Assembly (NCBI GenBank): GCA_964439955.1
Contig: CAYTPX010000008.1
Span: 6,601 to 70,600 of the forward strand
Length of the DNA stretch: 64,000 nucleotides
From: UBA1794 sp964439955
Lineage (GTDB): Bacteria > Bacteroidota > Bacteroidia > Bacteroidales > Bacteroidaceae
Reading direction: 5' to 3'
A program made the position numbers and the translations under genes. This document shows, in pieces, positions 50,267 to 59,107 of the stretch. Below the pieces are notes generated by a model. The model was not told where the DNA came from. It saw only the letters and a list, made by a program, of their open reading frames with translations, and searched no databases. Position 1 is the first letter of the stretch. Each line of letters starts with the position of its first letter.

Positions 50267-51292
50267 ATGAGCCGCACCGCCGCCCGACTTGCCCTGCTGC
50301 TCCTGATGGCCACCGCCGCCTTGGCGGCCGACGTGCTTTGGGGCAACGTCCACATCGAGCCATCCGAGATAGGGAAAGCCCTGCTCGGCCGGCAAAACGA
50401 CCTCATCCTGCGCGAAATCATCCTCGGCTACCGCCTGCCCAAGGCCGTGGCGGCTCTCCTCTGTGGCGGGGCGCTGGCTTTGGCGGGCTTGCTGATGCAG
50501 ACTTTGTTCCGCAACCCGCTGGCCGGGCCCGACGTGCTCGGGGTAAGCGCCGGGGCCACTTTGGGCGTCGCCCTGCTCACCATGGGCGGGAGCACCCTGC
50601 TCCCCCTCCTTCCCGGCGGCATGGGCGAAGCGCTTCACCTCTGCCTCCTCTCCGGATGGGGGCAGAGCTTGGCGGCCATTGCCGGGGCGGCGCTCGTCAT
50701 GGCGCTCGTGGGGGTTGCCGCGTTGCGCGTGCCGCAAGTCACCACCCTGCTCATCATCGGGCTGATGGGGGGCTACTTCATAGGCGCCGCCGTGAGCGTC
50801 TTGCAGAACATCAGCAGCCCCGACACGCTGAAGCTATTCACTTCCTGGACTTTCGGAAGCCTCGCCTCGGTAGGGACAAGGCAGTTGCACGTACTGCTGC
50901 CGCTCGTCGCGCTCGGGGCCTTGCCCGCATTTTTCCTGTCCCAGCCGCTCAACCTGCTCCAACTGGGCGAACGCCGCGCCAGCGCCTTGGGAGTGCGCGT
51001 GCGCCGCACGCACCGTATCGCCATCCTCTGCGCCTCGCTGCTCACCGGGGCGGTCACGGCCTTCGCCGGCCCCATCGCTTTCCTGGGAGTCACCATGCCC
51101 CACATCGCGCGCGGCCTGTTCCTCACCCCCGACCACCGCATCCTCCTCCCGGCGTCCTTCCTCTGCGGGAGCACCACGCTGCTGCTCTGCGACCTCATCG
51201 CGCAGCTTCCCGCCCAACCGCTGCCGCTCAATGCGGTGACGGCCCTCTTCGGGGCGCCGATCCTCGTGTACATCATCCTCAGAAGGCCTTGA
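50267..51292 (+). CDS. FecCD/BtuC-family ABC transporter permease
   Basis: 341 residues with about ten transmembrane helices and the FecCD family motifs REIILGYRLPKAVAALLCGGALALAGLLMQTLFRNPLAGPDVLGVSAGA and AGPIAFLGVTMPHIARGL. It forms the membrane channel for the binding protein encoded just upstream. The matching ATPase gene that normally follows is absent; the next gene is a GH43 enzyme on the opposite strand. The start is chosen at MSRTAARL, 4 bp after the upstream stop. Confidence 0.9.
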   Translation: MSRTAARLALLLLMATAALAADVLWGNVHIEPSEIGKALLGRQNDLILREIILGYRLPKAVAALLCGGALALAGLLMQTLFRNPLAGPDVLGVSAGATLGVALLTMGGSTLLPLLPGGMGEALHLCLLSGWGQSLAAIAGAALVMALVGVAALRVPQVTTLLIIGLMGGYFIGAAVSVLQNISSPDTLKLFTSWTFGSLASVGTRQLHVLLPLVALGALPAFFLSQPLNLLQLGERRASALGVRVRRTHRIAILCASLLTGAVTAFAGPIAFLGVTMPHIARGLFLTPDHRILLPASFLCGSTTLLLCDLIAQLPAQPLPLNAVTALFGAPILVYIILRRP

Positions 51293-51321
51293 CCCCCGAC
51301 GGGAATCCCCTTGGCAAACGA

Positions 51322-51412
51322 CGGAAAGCGCCGACACTTTCCGGAAAAAGTGCCAGCGCTTTCCTGAAAAAAGGCAAGGCTTTCCAAAAAAAGCCCTGCG
51401 GTCTCCCGAGAA
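51322..51412. repeat. Dispersed 22-bp repeat, four tandem units
   Basis: GGAAAGCGCCGACACTTTCC, GGAAAAAGTGCCAGCGCTTT, TGAAAAAAGGCAAGGCTTTCC-type and AAAAAAAGCCCTGCGG units follow one another between the convergent permease and GH43 genes. This is the longest array in the window. Confidence 0.8.
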
Positions 51413-51415
51413 AAA

Positions 51416-53614
51416 TCACAATAATACTTTAACGGCGACCAGCTGCCCGCCGGGCTTTTCGGCTACGAGCAAGTAAGCCCCCTTCCCGGGAAGGGAAAAG
51501 CGCCCTTGTTCGCCACCCACATAGCCCAGTTCGCCGCCCGAAATGGCATAAAGCCGGAAACCGGAAGCCCCCGGCATGGAGACCGTGAGCGTCGTGCCCT
51601 CGACTGAAACCTCCATATCCCCGGTTTCCCCTTGCAGGGTGCTTGCCTGGAAGAGGCCGTCGGCCACCGCCCGTTCGCGCATCTTAATCAATACCCACTC
51701 CTGCTCCTCTTGGCCGGAAGAGCGGGTAGCCACTTGGACCGGGCAGCCGCTCTCGTAAAAATTGCTCGCCAAGCCCACCACCGAGGCCGTCCTTCCTTCC
51801 TTGCACAAGAGATAAGTCCCCCGGTCGGTCGGCGTCAGTTGGAAAAAAGTCTTCCGGCTTCCGTTGAGGAGGTAGTCGTCCGTCTCGTAACTGACGATGG
51901 GCGTCCCGTTGGTAGCCGCATTGTTTCGGAAACCGAGCGCGCCCCCTTCGCCCGAATAGGAGAGCAAACGGTATGTCCCCGCCTCCTCGTCCGGCACCAA
52001 GCGGAAGAACTGCGCCCCGAGGGTGTCGCCGCCGTAAGGCGCCACCGTGGCCGTGTCGCCCAGTTCCGTCCCGCAGGTCAGGAAAAGCCCCGAGCGGGCA
52101 TTCATCAACAGGTAGGCCTCCTCGCCGTCTTGCGGCAAGGAATCGCTTCCCGGGCAACGCCCCGCTTCGGCCTTCACTCCCCAGAGCATGCAGTTCGTGC
52201 GGCCACCACAGAGGGAAAACGTCCACTTAAAGGAAGAGGTGTATTCGTCGTATTGGTAAAACACGCAACCCTCGTAGGTCGTCTCCCCGAGGGTCATCGA
52301 CAGCGCGTTGCGGCTTTCCCCCTCGGGCAGCCGCCACGTCCCGCTGGCCGCCCCGCTGACCGTGCCGTCGGCATGGAGCGTCAGGGCTTGCGACTCGATG
52401 ATTTCCTTCGATTCGCCTGTCCCGAGGTCGAGATACTGGTAAGTCCCGGCCAATTCCTCCGCACTGCACAGCCCATCGACTTCCCCGCCGGAGTAACGCA
52501 GGGGAGCCACCACGGGCCAACCGTCGGCGTTCATCTGCATCGGGTGCACGCGTACCTCGTGGTATTCCCCCGTTGCGGAAAAACGGGTATGGAAGATGAG
52601 GAAATATTGCTTCGTCTGCGGGTCGTAATATGCGGAATTATGCCCAGGCGACATGTAGTCGCCCGCCGTCCCCTCCTCGCCTTCCCCCGGGAGGAAGCGG
52701 TGGTTTCCCATAATCTTCAAGCCGTAACGGTACATCGTGCTGTTGCTTCCGCGGGCATACAGTATGTTTTGCCCCTTTTCGTCGTAATATGGCCCGTAAG
52801 GCGTGGTACTTCTCGCCACGCGCAGGTTGTAACCGTCTTGTTGCGCCAAGCCTCCCATGGAAAGGAAGAGGTAGTAATAGTCCGTTTCGGGACTGTATAA
52901 AATATAAGGGGCTTCCATATCGCAAGAACCTCCCGCCAAACGCTGGCCGTACGGCCAGTTTTCGGCAATAGTGGAAGGCTGTTGCGCACGGGGCAGTATG
53001 CTCCCGTCTTCCGGGTTCATTTCCAAAATAAAAATGCCGCCGGAGTAGGAACCGTAGACCATCCAAAGTCGTCCTTCCTTGTCATAAAAGACGTTGGGGT
53101 CTACGCAGTTCGGCATATTGGTGATGTCGAAATAGATGGTAGAGCCGTCGCCCGGGTCGTAAGCCTGGCCGTAGCCATTGGAGCGGCGCAGCACGCCCAA
53201 GTCCGTAAATGGGCCTTCGGGCGAATCGGCCACGGCGTATCCTATCAAGGCTTGGGGGCATGAGCCTTGGCACACGCAATAATACATGAGATAGCGCCCG
53301 TCGGGGAGCTGGAGGTAGTCGCCCGCCCAGAAAGTCTCCGTGTCGCCCCAGTCCAAGGCCTCGGCCAGTTCCTCGGTGATGTTGCTGAAATAAGGCTGGT
53401 CCTGCACGCTGCCGCCCACTTGCGTCCAGCGCATCAGGTCGGCGGACTTGGCCCCGCCCATGTGCGAGCCTATGATATAATACATGCCCTCCGGGGTACG
53501 GATTATGGACGGGTCGTGGACCGAGACATTGACGAAGTCAGTAGCGCCCGCGCCGGGCAGGAAACGGACAGCCCCGGCGAGGAAAAGGGAAAGGAGGAAG
53601 AGTCGGTGCTTCAT
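51416..53614 (-). CDS. GH43 family secreted glycosidase (arabinanase-like) with C-terminal accessory domains
   Basis: 732 residues; signal peptide MKHRLFLLSLFLAGAVRF. The five-bladed propeller has GH43 acidic residues in VHDPSIIR (D34), CVDPNVFYD and the glutamate of SCDMEAPYI. The motif pattern suits endo-alpha-1,5-arabinanases of Bacteroides. A lipocalin-like region (AGTYQYLDLG, about 400-480), a ricin-like beta-trefoil (EEAYLLMNARSGLFLTCG..., about 500-620) and a tail GFRLYAISGGELGY...GAYLLVAEKPGG resembling a type IX sorting domain follow. It would cleave arabinan or a related polysaccharide outside the cell. In-frame codons before MKHR lie in repeat sequence and are rejected. Confidence 0.86.
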   Translation of the reverse strand: MKHRLFLLSLFLAGAVRFLPGAGATDFVNVSVHDPSIIRTPEGMYYIIGSHMGGAKSADLMRWTQVGGSVQDQPYFSNITEELAEALDWGDTETFWAGDYLQLPDGRYLMYYCVCQGSCPQALIGYAVADSPEGPFTDLGVLRRSNGYGQAYDPGDGSTIYFDITNMPNCVDPNVFYDKEGRLWMVYGSYSGGIFILEMNPEDGSILPRAQQPSTIAENWPYGQRLAGGSCDMEAPYILYSPETDYYYLFLSMGGLAQQDGYNLRVARSTTPYGPYYDEKGQNILYARGSNSTMYRYGLKIMGNHRFLPGEGEEGTAGDYMSPGHNSAYYDPQTKQYFLIFHTRFSATGEYHEVRVHPMQMNADGWPVVAPLRYSGGEVDGLCSAEELAGTYQYLDLGTGESKEIIESQALTLHADGTVSGAASGTWRLPEGESRNALSMTLGETTYEGCVFYQYDEYTSSFKWTFSLCGGRTNCMLWGVKAEAGRCPGSDSLPQDGEEAYLLMNARSGLFLTCGTELGDTATVAPYGGDTLGAQFFRLVPDEEAGTYRLLSYSGEGGALGFRNNAATNGTPIVSYETDDYLLNGSRKTFFQLTPTDRGTYLLCKEGRTASVVGLASNFYESGCPVQVATRSSGQEEQEWVLIKMRERAVADGLFQASTLQGETGDMEVSVEGTTLTVSMPGASGFRLYAISGGELGYVGGEQGRFSLPGKGAYLLVAEKPGGQLVAVKVLL

Positions 53615-53650
53615 GGCATTGATGTTTTTTGCGTGTTTCCGCCGCACATT

Positions 53651-53720
53651 CCCGGGATTTCCCTTGCCGCTTTCCCGGGAAAGCGGCAGCGATTCCACTT
53701 GGAAGTGCCGGCACTTTTCT
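53651..53720. repeat. Dispersed 22-bp repeat, three units, with a 24-bp perfect palindrome
   Basis: A perfect palindrome occupies 53665-53688 (TGCCGCTTTCCC and its complement); GGAAGTGCCGGCACTTTTCT follows. The array lies in the GH43 5' leader, 25 bp downstream of its -7 element. The remainder of 53615-53941 holds the GH43 promoter and the ppk1 leader. Confidence 0.75.
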
Positions 53721-53744
53721 ACGGCAATATTAACGATTCCCGGG

Positions 53745-53752
53745 CAAACTTA
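53745..53752 (-). promoter_or_regulatory. -7 promoter element of the GH43 gene
   Basis: TAAGTTTG on the minus strand; it implies a leader of about 125 nt that contains the repeat array. Confidence 0.6.
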
Positions 53753-53881
53753 CGCATAGTTCCAGGGAAAAAATGTTATTTTGTAACCGAAACTAAACTT
53801 TGACCCCAAAAAACGCCCCAATAAACGCACAAAAGCCGGAGAAACAGGCCGCGCAAGCGGCGGCAGACGGGGGAAAAGCCT

Positions 53882-53889
53882 TAACTTTA
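53882..53889 (+). promoter_or_regulatory. Weak candidate -7 element of ppk1-ppx
   Basis: TAACTTTA differs from the consensus only in the last base, 53 bp before ppk1. A second weak candidate, ACTTTGACC, lies near 53800. Confidence 0.35.
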
Positions 53890-53928
53890 GGGGCAAAAAC
53901 AGGCGGGAAAGCTTTCCGCCCCCTAAAG
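53886..53928 (+). promoter_or_regulatory. Nested hairpin in the ppk1 leader
   Basis: CTTTAGGGGC pairs with GCCCCCTAAAG (one bulge), and an inner GCGGGAAAG pairs with CTTTCCGC. The structure ends 13 bp before the ppk1 start and has no T-tract, so it is more likely a leader structure than a terminator. Confidence 0.45.
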
Positions 53929-53941
53929 CATACGAAGCAAG

Positions 53942-56059
53942 ATGGATAAAACAAAGAAAACAAAGTACCTCCACCGCGACATAAGCTGGATGTACTTCAA
54001 CCGGAGAATCCTGCAAGAAGCCATGCGCAAGGAAGTGCCCGTCATGGAGCGCCTCTCCTTTTTGGGCATTTACTCCAACAACCTGGACGAATTCTTCAAG
54101 GTGCGCGTCGCATCCATCACGCGCATCGCCGAATGCGAGGAGAAGTCGGCGCAGAAAGAACGGGAACAGGCGCTTGCCTTGCTCAAGGAAATCAACGCGC
54201 TCAACAACCGCTACGCAAAGGACTACGAGGCGGCCATAACGGAAGTGACCGAGACCCTGCGGGAAAAGAACATATGCATCGTCGACGAGACGCAGCTCAC
54301 CGGCGACCAGACGGCCTACGTGCTCGACTACTTCCGCAAGCACTTGGAAGGGACGCTCATGCCCGTTTGGATTTCGGAAGTGAAGCAACTCACCGGCGAG
54401 GAAGACGAACATACTTACTTGGCCGTGAAGCTGGGCCGGACGGCCTCCGGGCAAAAGGCGCGCAACGAATACGCCGTCATCGGGATGACCCCCTCCGGCA
54501 GCGAGCGGTTCCTGCGCTTGCCCGACAAAGAGGGCGTAAGCTTCGTGATGTACATGGACGACGTGTTCCGCATCTGCCTGCCCCAAATCTTCAAGGGGCT
54601 GGACTTCGACCATTTCGAGGCCTATGCCTTCAAATTCACGAAAGACGCGGAAATGGAAATCGACAACGACCTGCGCAACGGCACCCTGCAAAAGATATCG
54701 AAAGGCGTGAAGAGCCGGCGCAAGGGCCTCCCCTTGCGCGTCGTCTACGATGCCCGCATGCCGAAAGAGCTGCGCAAAAAGATTATCGCGAAGCTCAACT
54801 TGGACCGGCTGGACACCCTTTTGGCCGGCGGCAAGTACCAAAACCACAAAGACCTGATGAGTTTCCCCGACTGCGGGCGGACAGACCTGCGCTACCCCTG
54901 CTGGACACCCATCGTAAAGCCCGAGCTCGACGTGCCCGAGTCGCTGCTGAAGCTCATCAGCGAGCGCGACCGGTTCATCCATGTCCCCTACCATTCGTTC
55001 AATTCCTACCTGCGTCTCCTCCAAGAGGCCGCCATCCACCGCGAAGTGCGCTCCATAAAGACAACCTTATACCGCCTCGCCAAGGATTCCAAGGTAGTGA
55101 AGGCGCTGATTTGCGCCGCGAAGAATGGGAAAAAGGTAACGGTCGTCATCGAATTGATGGCCCGCTTCGACGAAGCGCCCAACATCGCCTGGTCGAAAAA
55201 GATGCAAGATGCGGGCATCCGCGTCGTATTCGGCGTAGAGGGGCTGAAGATCCATTCCAAAATCACCCACATCGAGCTGAGCAACAACCGGCACATTGCC
55301 TGCATCAGCACAGGCAACTTCCACGAAGGGAACGCCCGCCTCTACACCGACTTCCTGCTAATGACCGCCAACCGCCGCATCGTCCGCGACGTGGCTTCGG
55401 TGTTCGACTTCATTGAGAAGCCCTACACGCCGGTCAAGTTCCATGAATTGCTGGTTTCGCCTAATGAAATGAAGAAAAAGTTCCTCCATTTGATTGCAAC
55501 CGAGATAAAAAACCACCTCGCAGGCAAGCCCGCTTACATACGCATCAAGGCCAACCACATAACCGACCCCATCATGGTGAAGAAACTCTACGAGGCTTCG
55601 GCCGCAGGCGTGCCCGTCGACCTCAGCGTGCGCGGCAACTGTTCGCTCTTCACCGGCCTCCCCGGCCAAAGCGAGACGATGCACATCAACGGAGTGATAG
55701 ACCGCTATCTGGAACATGCCCGCATTTTCATCTTCGCCGCAGGGGGAGAGGAAAAAACGTTCATCGGGTCCGCCGACTGGATGCCGCGCAACCTGGATTA
55801 CCGCATCGAAGTCGTCACGCCCGTCTACGACCCACAGATAAAAGAAGAGCTGAAATACATAATAGACTGCGCCCTGCGCGACACGCAGCAGGCACGCATC
55901 GTGGACGGGACGGGGCGGAACCTGATACCCTGCCAGGCGCAGGGCGCCGAACCTTTCCGCTCGCAGGAAGCCCTATACCGCCACTACCTGGAACAGACAC
56001 AACCCACACGGACAACCCTACCACAAGATAAGGAGGAAAAGGAAATTGAAATCGAATAA
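53942..56059 (+). CDS. ppk1: Polyphosphate kinase 1
   Basis: 705 residues; reversibly makes polyphosphate from ATP with a phospho-histidine intermediate. All four PPK1 domains are visible: the N-terminal DISWMYFNRRILQEA...FLGIYSNNLDEFFKVR, the head domain, and two phospholipase-D-like C-terminal domains with LKIHSKITHIEL (catalytic His region) and ISTGNFHEGNARLYTDF, then GSADWMPRNLDYRIE. Its end overlaps the ppx start by 14 bp, so synthesis and breakdown of polyphosphate are encoded together. Confidence 0.96.
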   Translation: MDKTKKTKYLHRDISWMYFNRRILQEAMRKEVPVMERLSFLGIYSNNLDEFFKVRVASITRIAECEEKSAQKEREQALALLKEINALNNRYAKDYEAAITEVTETLREKNICIVDETQLTGDQTAYVLDYFRKHLEGTLMPVWISEVKQLTGEEDEHTYLAVKLGRTASGQKARNEYAVIGMTPSGSERFLRLPDKEGVSFVMYMDDVFRICLPQIFKGLDFDHFEAYAFKFTKDAEMEIDNDLRNGTLQKISKGVKSRRKGLPLRVVYDARMPKELRKKIIAKLNLDRLDTLLAGGKYQNHKDLMSFPDCGRTDLRYPCWTPIVKPELDVPESLLKLISERDRFIHVPYHSFNSYLRLLQEAAIHREVRSIKTTLYRLAKDSKVVKALICAAKNGKKVTVVIELMARFDEAPNIAWSKKMQDAGIRVVFGVEGLKIHSKITHIELSNNRHIACISTGNFHEGNARLYTDFLLMTANRRIVRDVASVFDFIEKPYTPVKFHELLVSPNEMKKKFLHLIATEIKNHLAGKPAYIRIKANHITDPIMVKKLYEASAAGVPVDLSVRGNCSLFTGLPGQSETMHINGVIDRYLEHARIFIFAAGGEEKTFIGSADWMPRNLDYRIEVVTPVYDPQIKEELKYIIDCALRDTQQARIVDGTGRNLIPCQAQGAEPFRSQEALYRHYLEQTQPTRTTLPQDKEEKEIEIE
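56030..56036 (+). promoter_or_regulatory. Strong Shine-Dalgarno for ppx
   Basis: AAGGAGG is 9 nt before the TTG at 56046 and lies inside the ppk1 coding region. Such strong sites are uncommon in Bacteroidota and support the unusual start. Confidence 0.65.
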
Positions 56060-56978
56060 TTACGCAGCCATCGACATCGGCTCCAACGCCGTGCGCTTGC
56101 TCGTCAAGCAAGTCTCCATGCCGGAAAACGGGGGCACGCCCGAGTTTTCCAAGAAACTATTCCTGCGCGTGCCGCTCCGCCTGGGCTTCGACTCGTTCCA
56201 GAAAGGGAGCATCAGCCCCGCAAAAGCCGAGAAGCTCCTGCGCCTGATGAAGGCCTACCGGCAGTTGATGAAAATCTATGAAGTCAATAAATACCGGGCC
56301 TGCGCCACCTCAGCCATGCGCGACGCGGCCAACGGGAAAGAGCTGATACGGAAAATCCGGGAGGAAGGCAAGATCAAGATAGAAATCATTCCCGGCGAGG
56401 AAGAAGCCCAAATCATTTACAACAACCACATCGAGCGCATCGAGGACCGCACGGGCAATTTCCTCTACGTGGACGTGGGCGGCGGCTCGACCGAGGTAAA
56501 CTTCCTGCACGACGGGCAGCTCCGGTTTTCCGCTTCCTACAACATCGGTACCGTCCGCGTGCTCTCGAAGGGAATCATCGAGAAGGACTGGCGGAAGATG
56601 GCCGACGAGGTGGCACGCACCACCGCCTCCTTCCCCGGCACCCAGATCATAGGCTCGGGCGGAAACATCAACCGCCTCTACCGCCTGGCCGAGGACAAAG
56701 ACAAGGAAAAGCAGGTATTCCCCGTCGGCGAACTGCAACGCCTCTACGACCGCCTCCTGCCGCTCACGCCCGAGGAGCGCATGGAAGCGTTCCGCATCAA
56801 GGCCGACCGTGCCGACGTCATAGTGCCTGCCGCACGCATCTTCCTCACCTTGGCGCAAGCCTGCGGGGCGCAATACATCCATGTCCCCGTCATCGGGCTG
56901 GCCGACGGCATCATCGACACGCTCTACAAGCAAGACATGGAACGTCCCGACACCGCGCCCGGCAGGAAGACGCCATAG
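56046..56978 (+). CDS. ppx: Exopolyphosphatase / Ppx-GppA family phosphatase
   Basis: 310 residues, short single-unit Ppx-GppA of the ASKHA fold. Motifs: YAAIDIGSNAVRLLV (phosphate 1), FLYVDVGGGSTEVNF (phosphate 2), and IIGSGGNINRLYRLA. It hydrolyses polyphosphate or pppGpp. The start is a TTG preceded by a strong ribosome binding site; no ATG lies before the conserved YAAIDIGSN. The reading frame overlaps ppk1 by 14 bp, which suggests coupled translation. Confidence 0.93.
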   Translation: MKSNNYAAIDIGSNAVRLLVKQVSMPENGGTPEFSKKLFLRVPLRLGFDSFQKGSISPAKAEKLLRLMKAYRQLMKIYEVNKYRACATSAMRDAANGKELIRKIREEGKIKIEIIPGEEEAQIIYNNHIERIEDRTGNFLYVDVGGGSTEVNFLHDGQLRFSASYNIGTVRVLSKGIIEKDWRKMADEVARTTASFPGTQIIGSGGNINRLYRLAEDKDKEKQVFPVGELQRLYDRLLPLTPEERMEAFRIKADRADVIVPAARIFLTLAQACGAQYIHVPVIGLADGIIDTLYKQDMERPDTAPGRKTP

Positions 56979-57000
56979 GCCGCGGGGCAGAACCCCGGGA

Positions 57001-57076
57001 ACTTTTCCCGGGAATTGCCGGCACTTCCCCAAAAAAGCCCAAAGGCTTCCCGCAAGGAGCCCTTGGGCTTTTCCCG
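57001..57076. repeat. Dispersed repeat, two to three units, overlapping a terminator
   Basis: GGGAATTGCCGGCACTTCCCC and AAAAAAGCCCAAAGGCTTCCC units follow the ppx stop. The second unit and its downstream partner make the terminator hairpin. Confidence 0.6.
57033..57072 (+). terminator. Hairpin terminator of ppk1-ppx
   Basis: AAAAGCCCAAAGGCT pairs with AGCCCTTGGGCTTTT with a single mismatch; A/T ends on both arms. Confidence 0.65.
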
Positions 57077-57181
57077 TCCCGCGCCCCGGGAAAAGCGAGG
57101 GAAACGGGCGGAAGACGGGCAAATGAGCATATTGTCCTATCTAATAGCAATTATAGACTACCCGGGAACGGGGAATGTCCC

Positions 57182-57189
57182 TAACTTTG
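57182..57189 (+). promoter_or_regulatory. -7 promoter element of the GH29 gene
   Basis: TAACTTTG matches the consensus, 50 bp before the start. Confidence 0.7.
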
Positions 57190-57238
57190 CACCCACATTC
57201 CTCCCGAAAAGGACAGCAGAAACAAAAAACAGACACCT

Positions 57239-58852
57239 ATGGAAAAAATCCTCCCCACCCTGCTCCTGGCTGCGCTCTGCGGCGCGGCAGTCCCGGCAGC
57301 CGCCCCGGCACAAGGGCAAACCCAGCCGGAAAAAGAACCCATGGCAGAGGGTCCCTACGAACCGACGTGGGAATCGCTCGCAAAATACGAAGTGCCCGAA
57401 TGGTTCAAGGATGCCAAATTCGGAATCTGGGCACATTGGGGGCCCCAATGCCAGCCCGAGGCCGGCGACTGGTACGCACGCAGCATGTACTACCCCGGAA
57501 GTTGGGCCAACAAATACCACGTGGAACACTACGGCGACCCGTCGGAGTTCGGCTTCAAAGACGTGATCAACGAATGGAAAGCCCGCAACTGGGAGCCCGA
57601 CTCGCTCATCCGCCTCTACAAAGACGTCGGCGCGCGCTACTTCATGACGCTCGCCAACCACCACGACAACCTCGACCTCTGGGACAGCCCCTACCAGCCT
57701 TGGAACTCCTGCAACATGGGACCCAAGCGCAACATCGTGGGCGAATGGGCCGAAGCCTGCAAGAAGTACGGCCTGCCCTTGGGCGTAAGCATACACGCCT
57801 CGCACGCCTGGACCTGGTATGAAGGCTCGCAAGACTACGACGGCAAGCTCACCCGCGAAGACGGCAAAGGCCGGTGGTGGGAAGGCTACGACCCGCAAGA
57901 CCTTTATGCGCAGAACCACCCCAGAAGCCAAGGCAGCGAAAACGAAGGCACCATACACAGCCAATGGGAATGGGGCAACGGGGCGGCACAACCCTCCGCG
58001 GAGTTCCAGGCCAACGTCTACAACCGCACCGTAGACCTCATCAACCGCTACGACCCGGCAGTCATCTATTTCGATGACACGGCAGTGCCCTTCTACCCTA
58101 TCAGCAACGTGGGGATGCAAATCGTCGCCCACTACTACAACCACGACTTGCAGAAGCACAAGAAAGCACAAGTGGTCGCGACCGGGAAGAAGCTCAACGA
58201 AGAGCAAAAGGGCTGCATGCTCTGGGACGTGGAGCGCGGCATCCCCGACCGCCCGCAAGACGTCTATTGGCAGACTTGCACCTGCCTGGGCAACTGGCAC
58301 TACGACCGCGGGCTTTATGAGCGCGACGGATACAAATCGGCCGCGACCGTCGTGAAAATGCTCATCGACATCGTGAGCAAGAACGGCAACCTCCTCCTGA
58401 GCGTCCCCCTGCGCGGCGACGGCAACCCCGACGAAAAGGAACTGAAGATACTGCAAGACCTGAAAAAATGGATGGACGACCACAAAGAGAGCATCTACGA
58501 CACGCGCCCGTGGAAAGTCTTCGGCGAAGGGCCGACGGCTGAAGAAGCCCGCCCCCTCAACGCGCAAGGCTTCAACGAGGGCGTAAACTACACGGCTGCC
58601 GACGTGCGCTACGTGGAGAAGAAGGGCACCGTCTACGCTTCGCTGCTCGGCTGGCCCGAAAACCGCAGCGTGACGCTCAAGGCACTGGCCACGGGCTCTG
58701 GGAACTACGCGGGGAAGGTGAAGAAAGTGAAGCTCCTCGGAGGCGGCGAACTGCCCTTCAGCTGCGACGGCGCAGGCCTGCACGTGGAGCTGCCCGCATC
58801 GCCCACGAACGACATACTGCCCGTGATGGAAATCACCTTCAGCAAACGCTGA
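57239..58852 (+). CDS. GH29 family alpha-L-fucosidase, secreted
   Basis: 537 residues with a signal peptide (MEKILPTLLLAALCGAAVPAAA). The TIM barrel starts WFKDAKFGIWAHWGPQ and continues DVGARYFMTLANHHDNLDLWDS, a typical GH29 layout. The nucleophile is predicted as D279 in VIYFDDTAVPF. KNGNLLLSVPLRGDG and a C-terminal beta-sandwich follow. It hydrolyses alpha-L-fucosyl residues from host or plant glycans; the motif after the nucleophile (DDT rather than DG) may signal a different linkage preference. Monocistronic. Confidence 0.9.
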   Translation: MEKILPTLLLAALCGAAVPAAAPAQGQTQPEKEPMAEGPYEPTWESLAKYEVPEWFKDAKFGIWAHWGPQCQPEAGDWYARSMYYPGSWANKYHVEHYGDPSEFGFKDVINEWKARNWEPDSLIRLYKDVGARYFMTLANHHDNLDLWDSPYQPWNSCNMGPKRNIVGEWAEACKKYGLPLGVSIHASHAWTWYEGSQDYDGKLTREDGKGRWWEGYDPQDLYAQNHPRSQGSENEGTIHSQWEWGNGAAQPSAEFQANVYNRTVDLINRYDPAVIYFDDTAVPFYPISNVGMQIVAHYYNHDLQKHKKAQVVATGKKLNEEQKGCMLWDVERGIPDRPQDVYWQTCTCLGNWHYDRGLYERDGYKSAATVVKMLIDIVSKNGNLLLSVPLRGDGNPDEKELKILQDLKKWMDDHKESIYDTRPWKVFGEGPTAEEARPLNAQGFNEGVNYTAADVRYVEKKGTVYASLLGWPENRSVTLKALATGSGNYAGKVKKVKLLGGGELPFSCDGAGLHVELPASPTNDILPVMEITFSKR

Positions 58853-58920
58853 AAAGCCCCGGCGCTTCCCGGGACAAGCCCTGCACCTTTTTCCAAAAAG
58901 CCACGCAGGAAACCCCGGGA
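58851..58920. repeat. Dispersed 22-bp repeat, three units
   Basis: GAAAAGCCCCGGCGCTTCCC, GGGACAAGCCCTGCACC and AAAAAGCCACGCAGGAAACC run in tandem. The first base pair overlaps the GH29 stop codon, so the array sits directly at the 3' end of the gene. Confidence 0.65.
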
Positions 58921-59069
58921 CACAGCCCTACAAAACCTCGGGAGACCCCGCCCCTCCGGCGGGACAGGCGCTCCCCTTTCCACCGAGTTGCGGCGGAAAG
59001 GGGAGCATTCCGCTTCCGGAAAGGCGAAAAAAACGTAATTTGGGTAATAGTCCATGAAACCCGATTCCT

Positions 59070-59077
59070 TATCTTTG
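59070..59077 (+). promoter_or_regulatory. -7 promoter element of the iron-sulfur redox operon
   Basis: TATCTTTG lies 31 bp before the chosen start and rules out an earlier in-frame ATG at 59054. Confidence 0.7.
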
Positions 59078-59107
59078 GAACGTTTATCCTTATTTCTCTT
59101 ATGGCTT

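Noticed and set aside
48910..50421. Long 5' extension of the DUF4375 frame antisense to btuF
   Set aside because: A consensus promoter at 48937-48944 and the DUF4375 domain boundaries support a start at 48909.
51322..51412. Repeat array considered as a CRISPR
   Set aside because: Units abut without spacers and are palindromic; no cas genes are nearby.
57158..58783. 541-codon open frame antisense to the GH29 fucosidase
   Set aside because: Same cause: codon bias keeps the opposite frame open; no start signal or domain.
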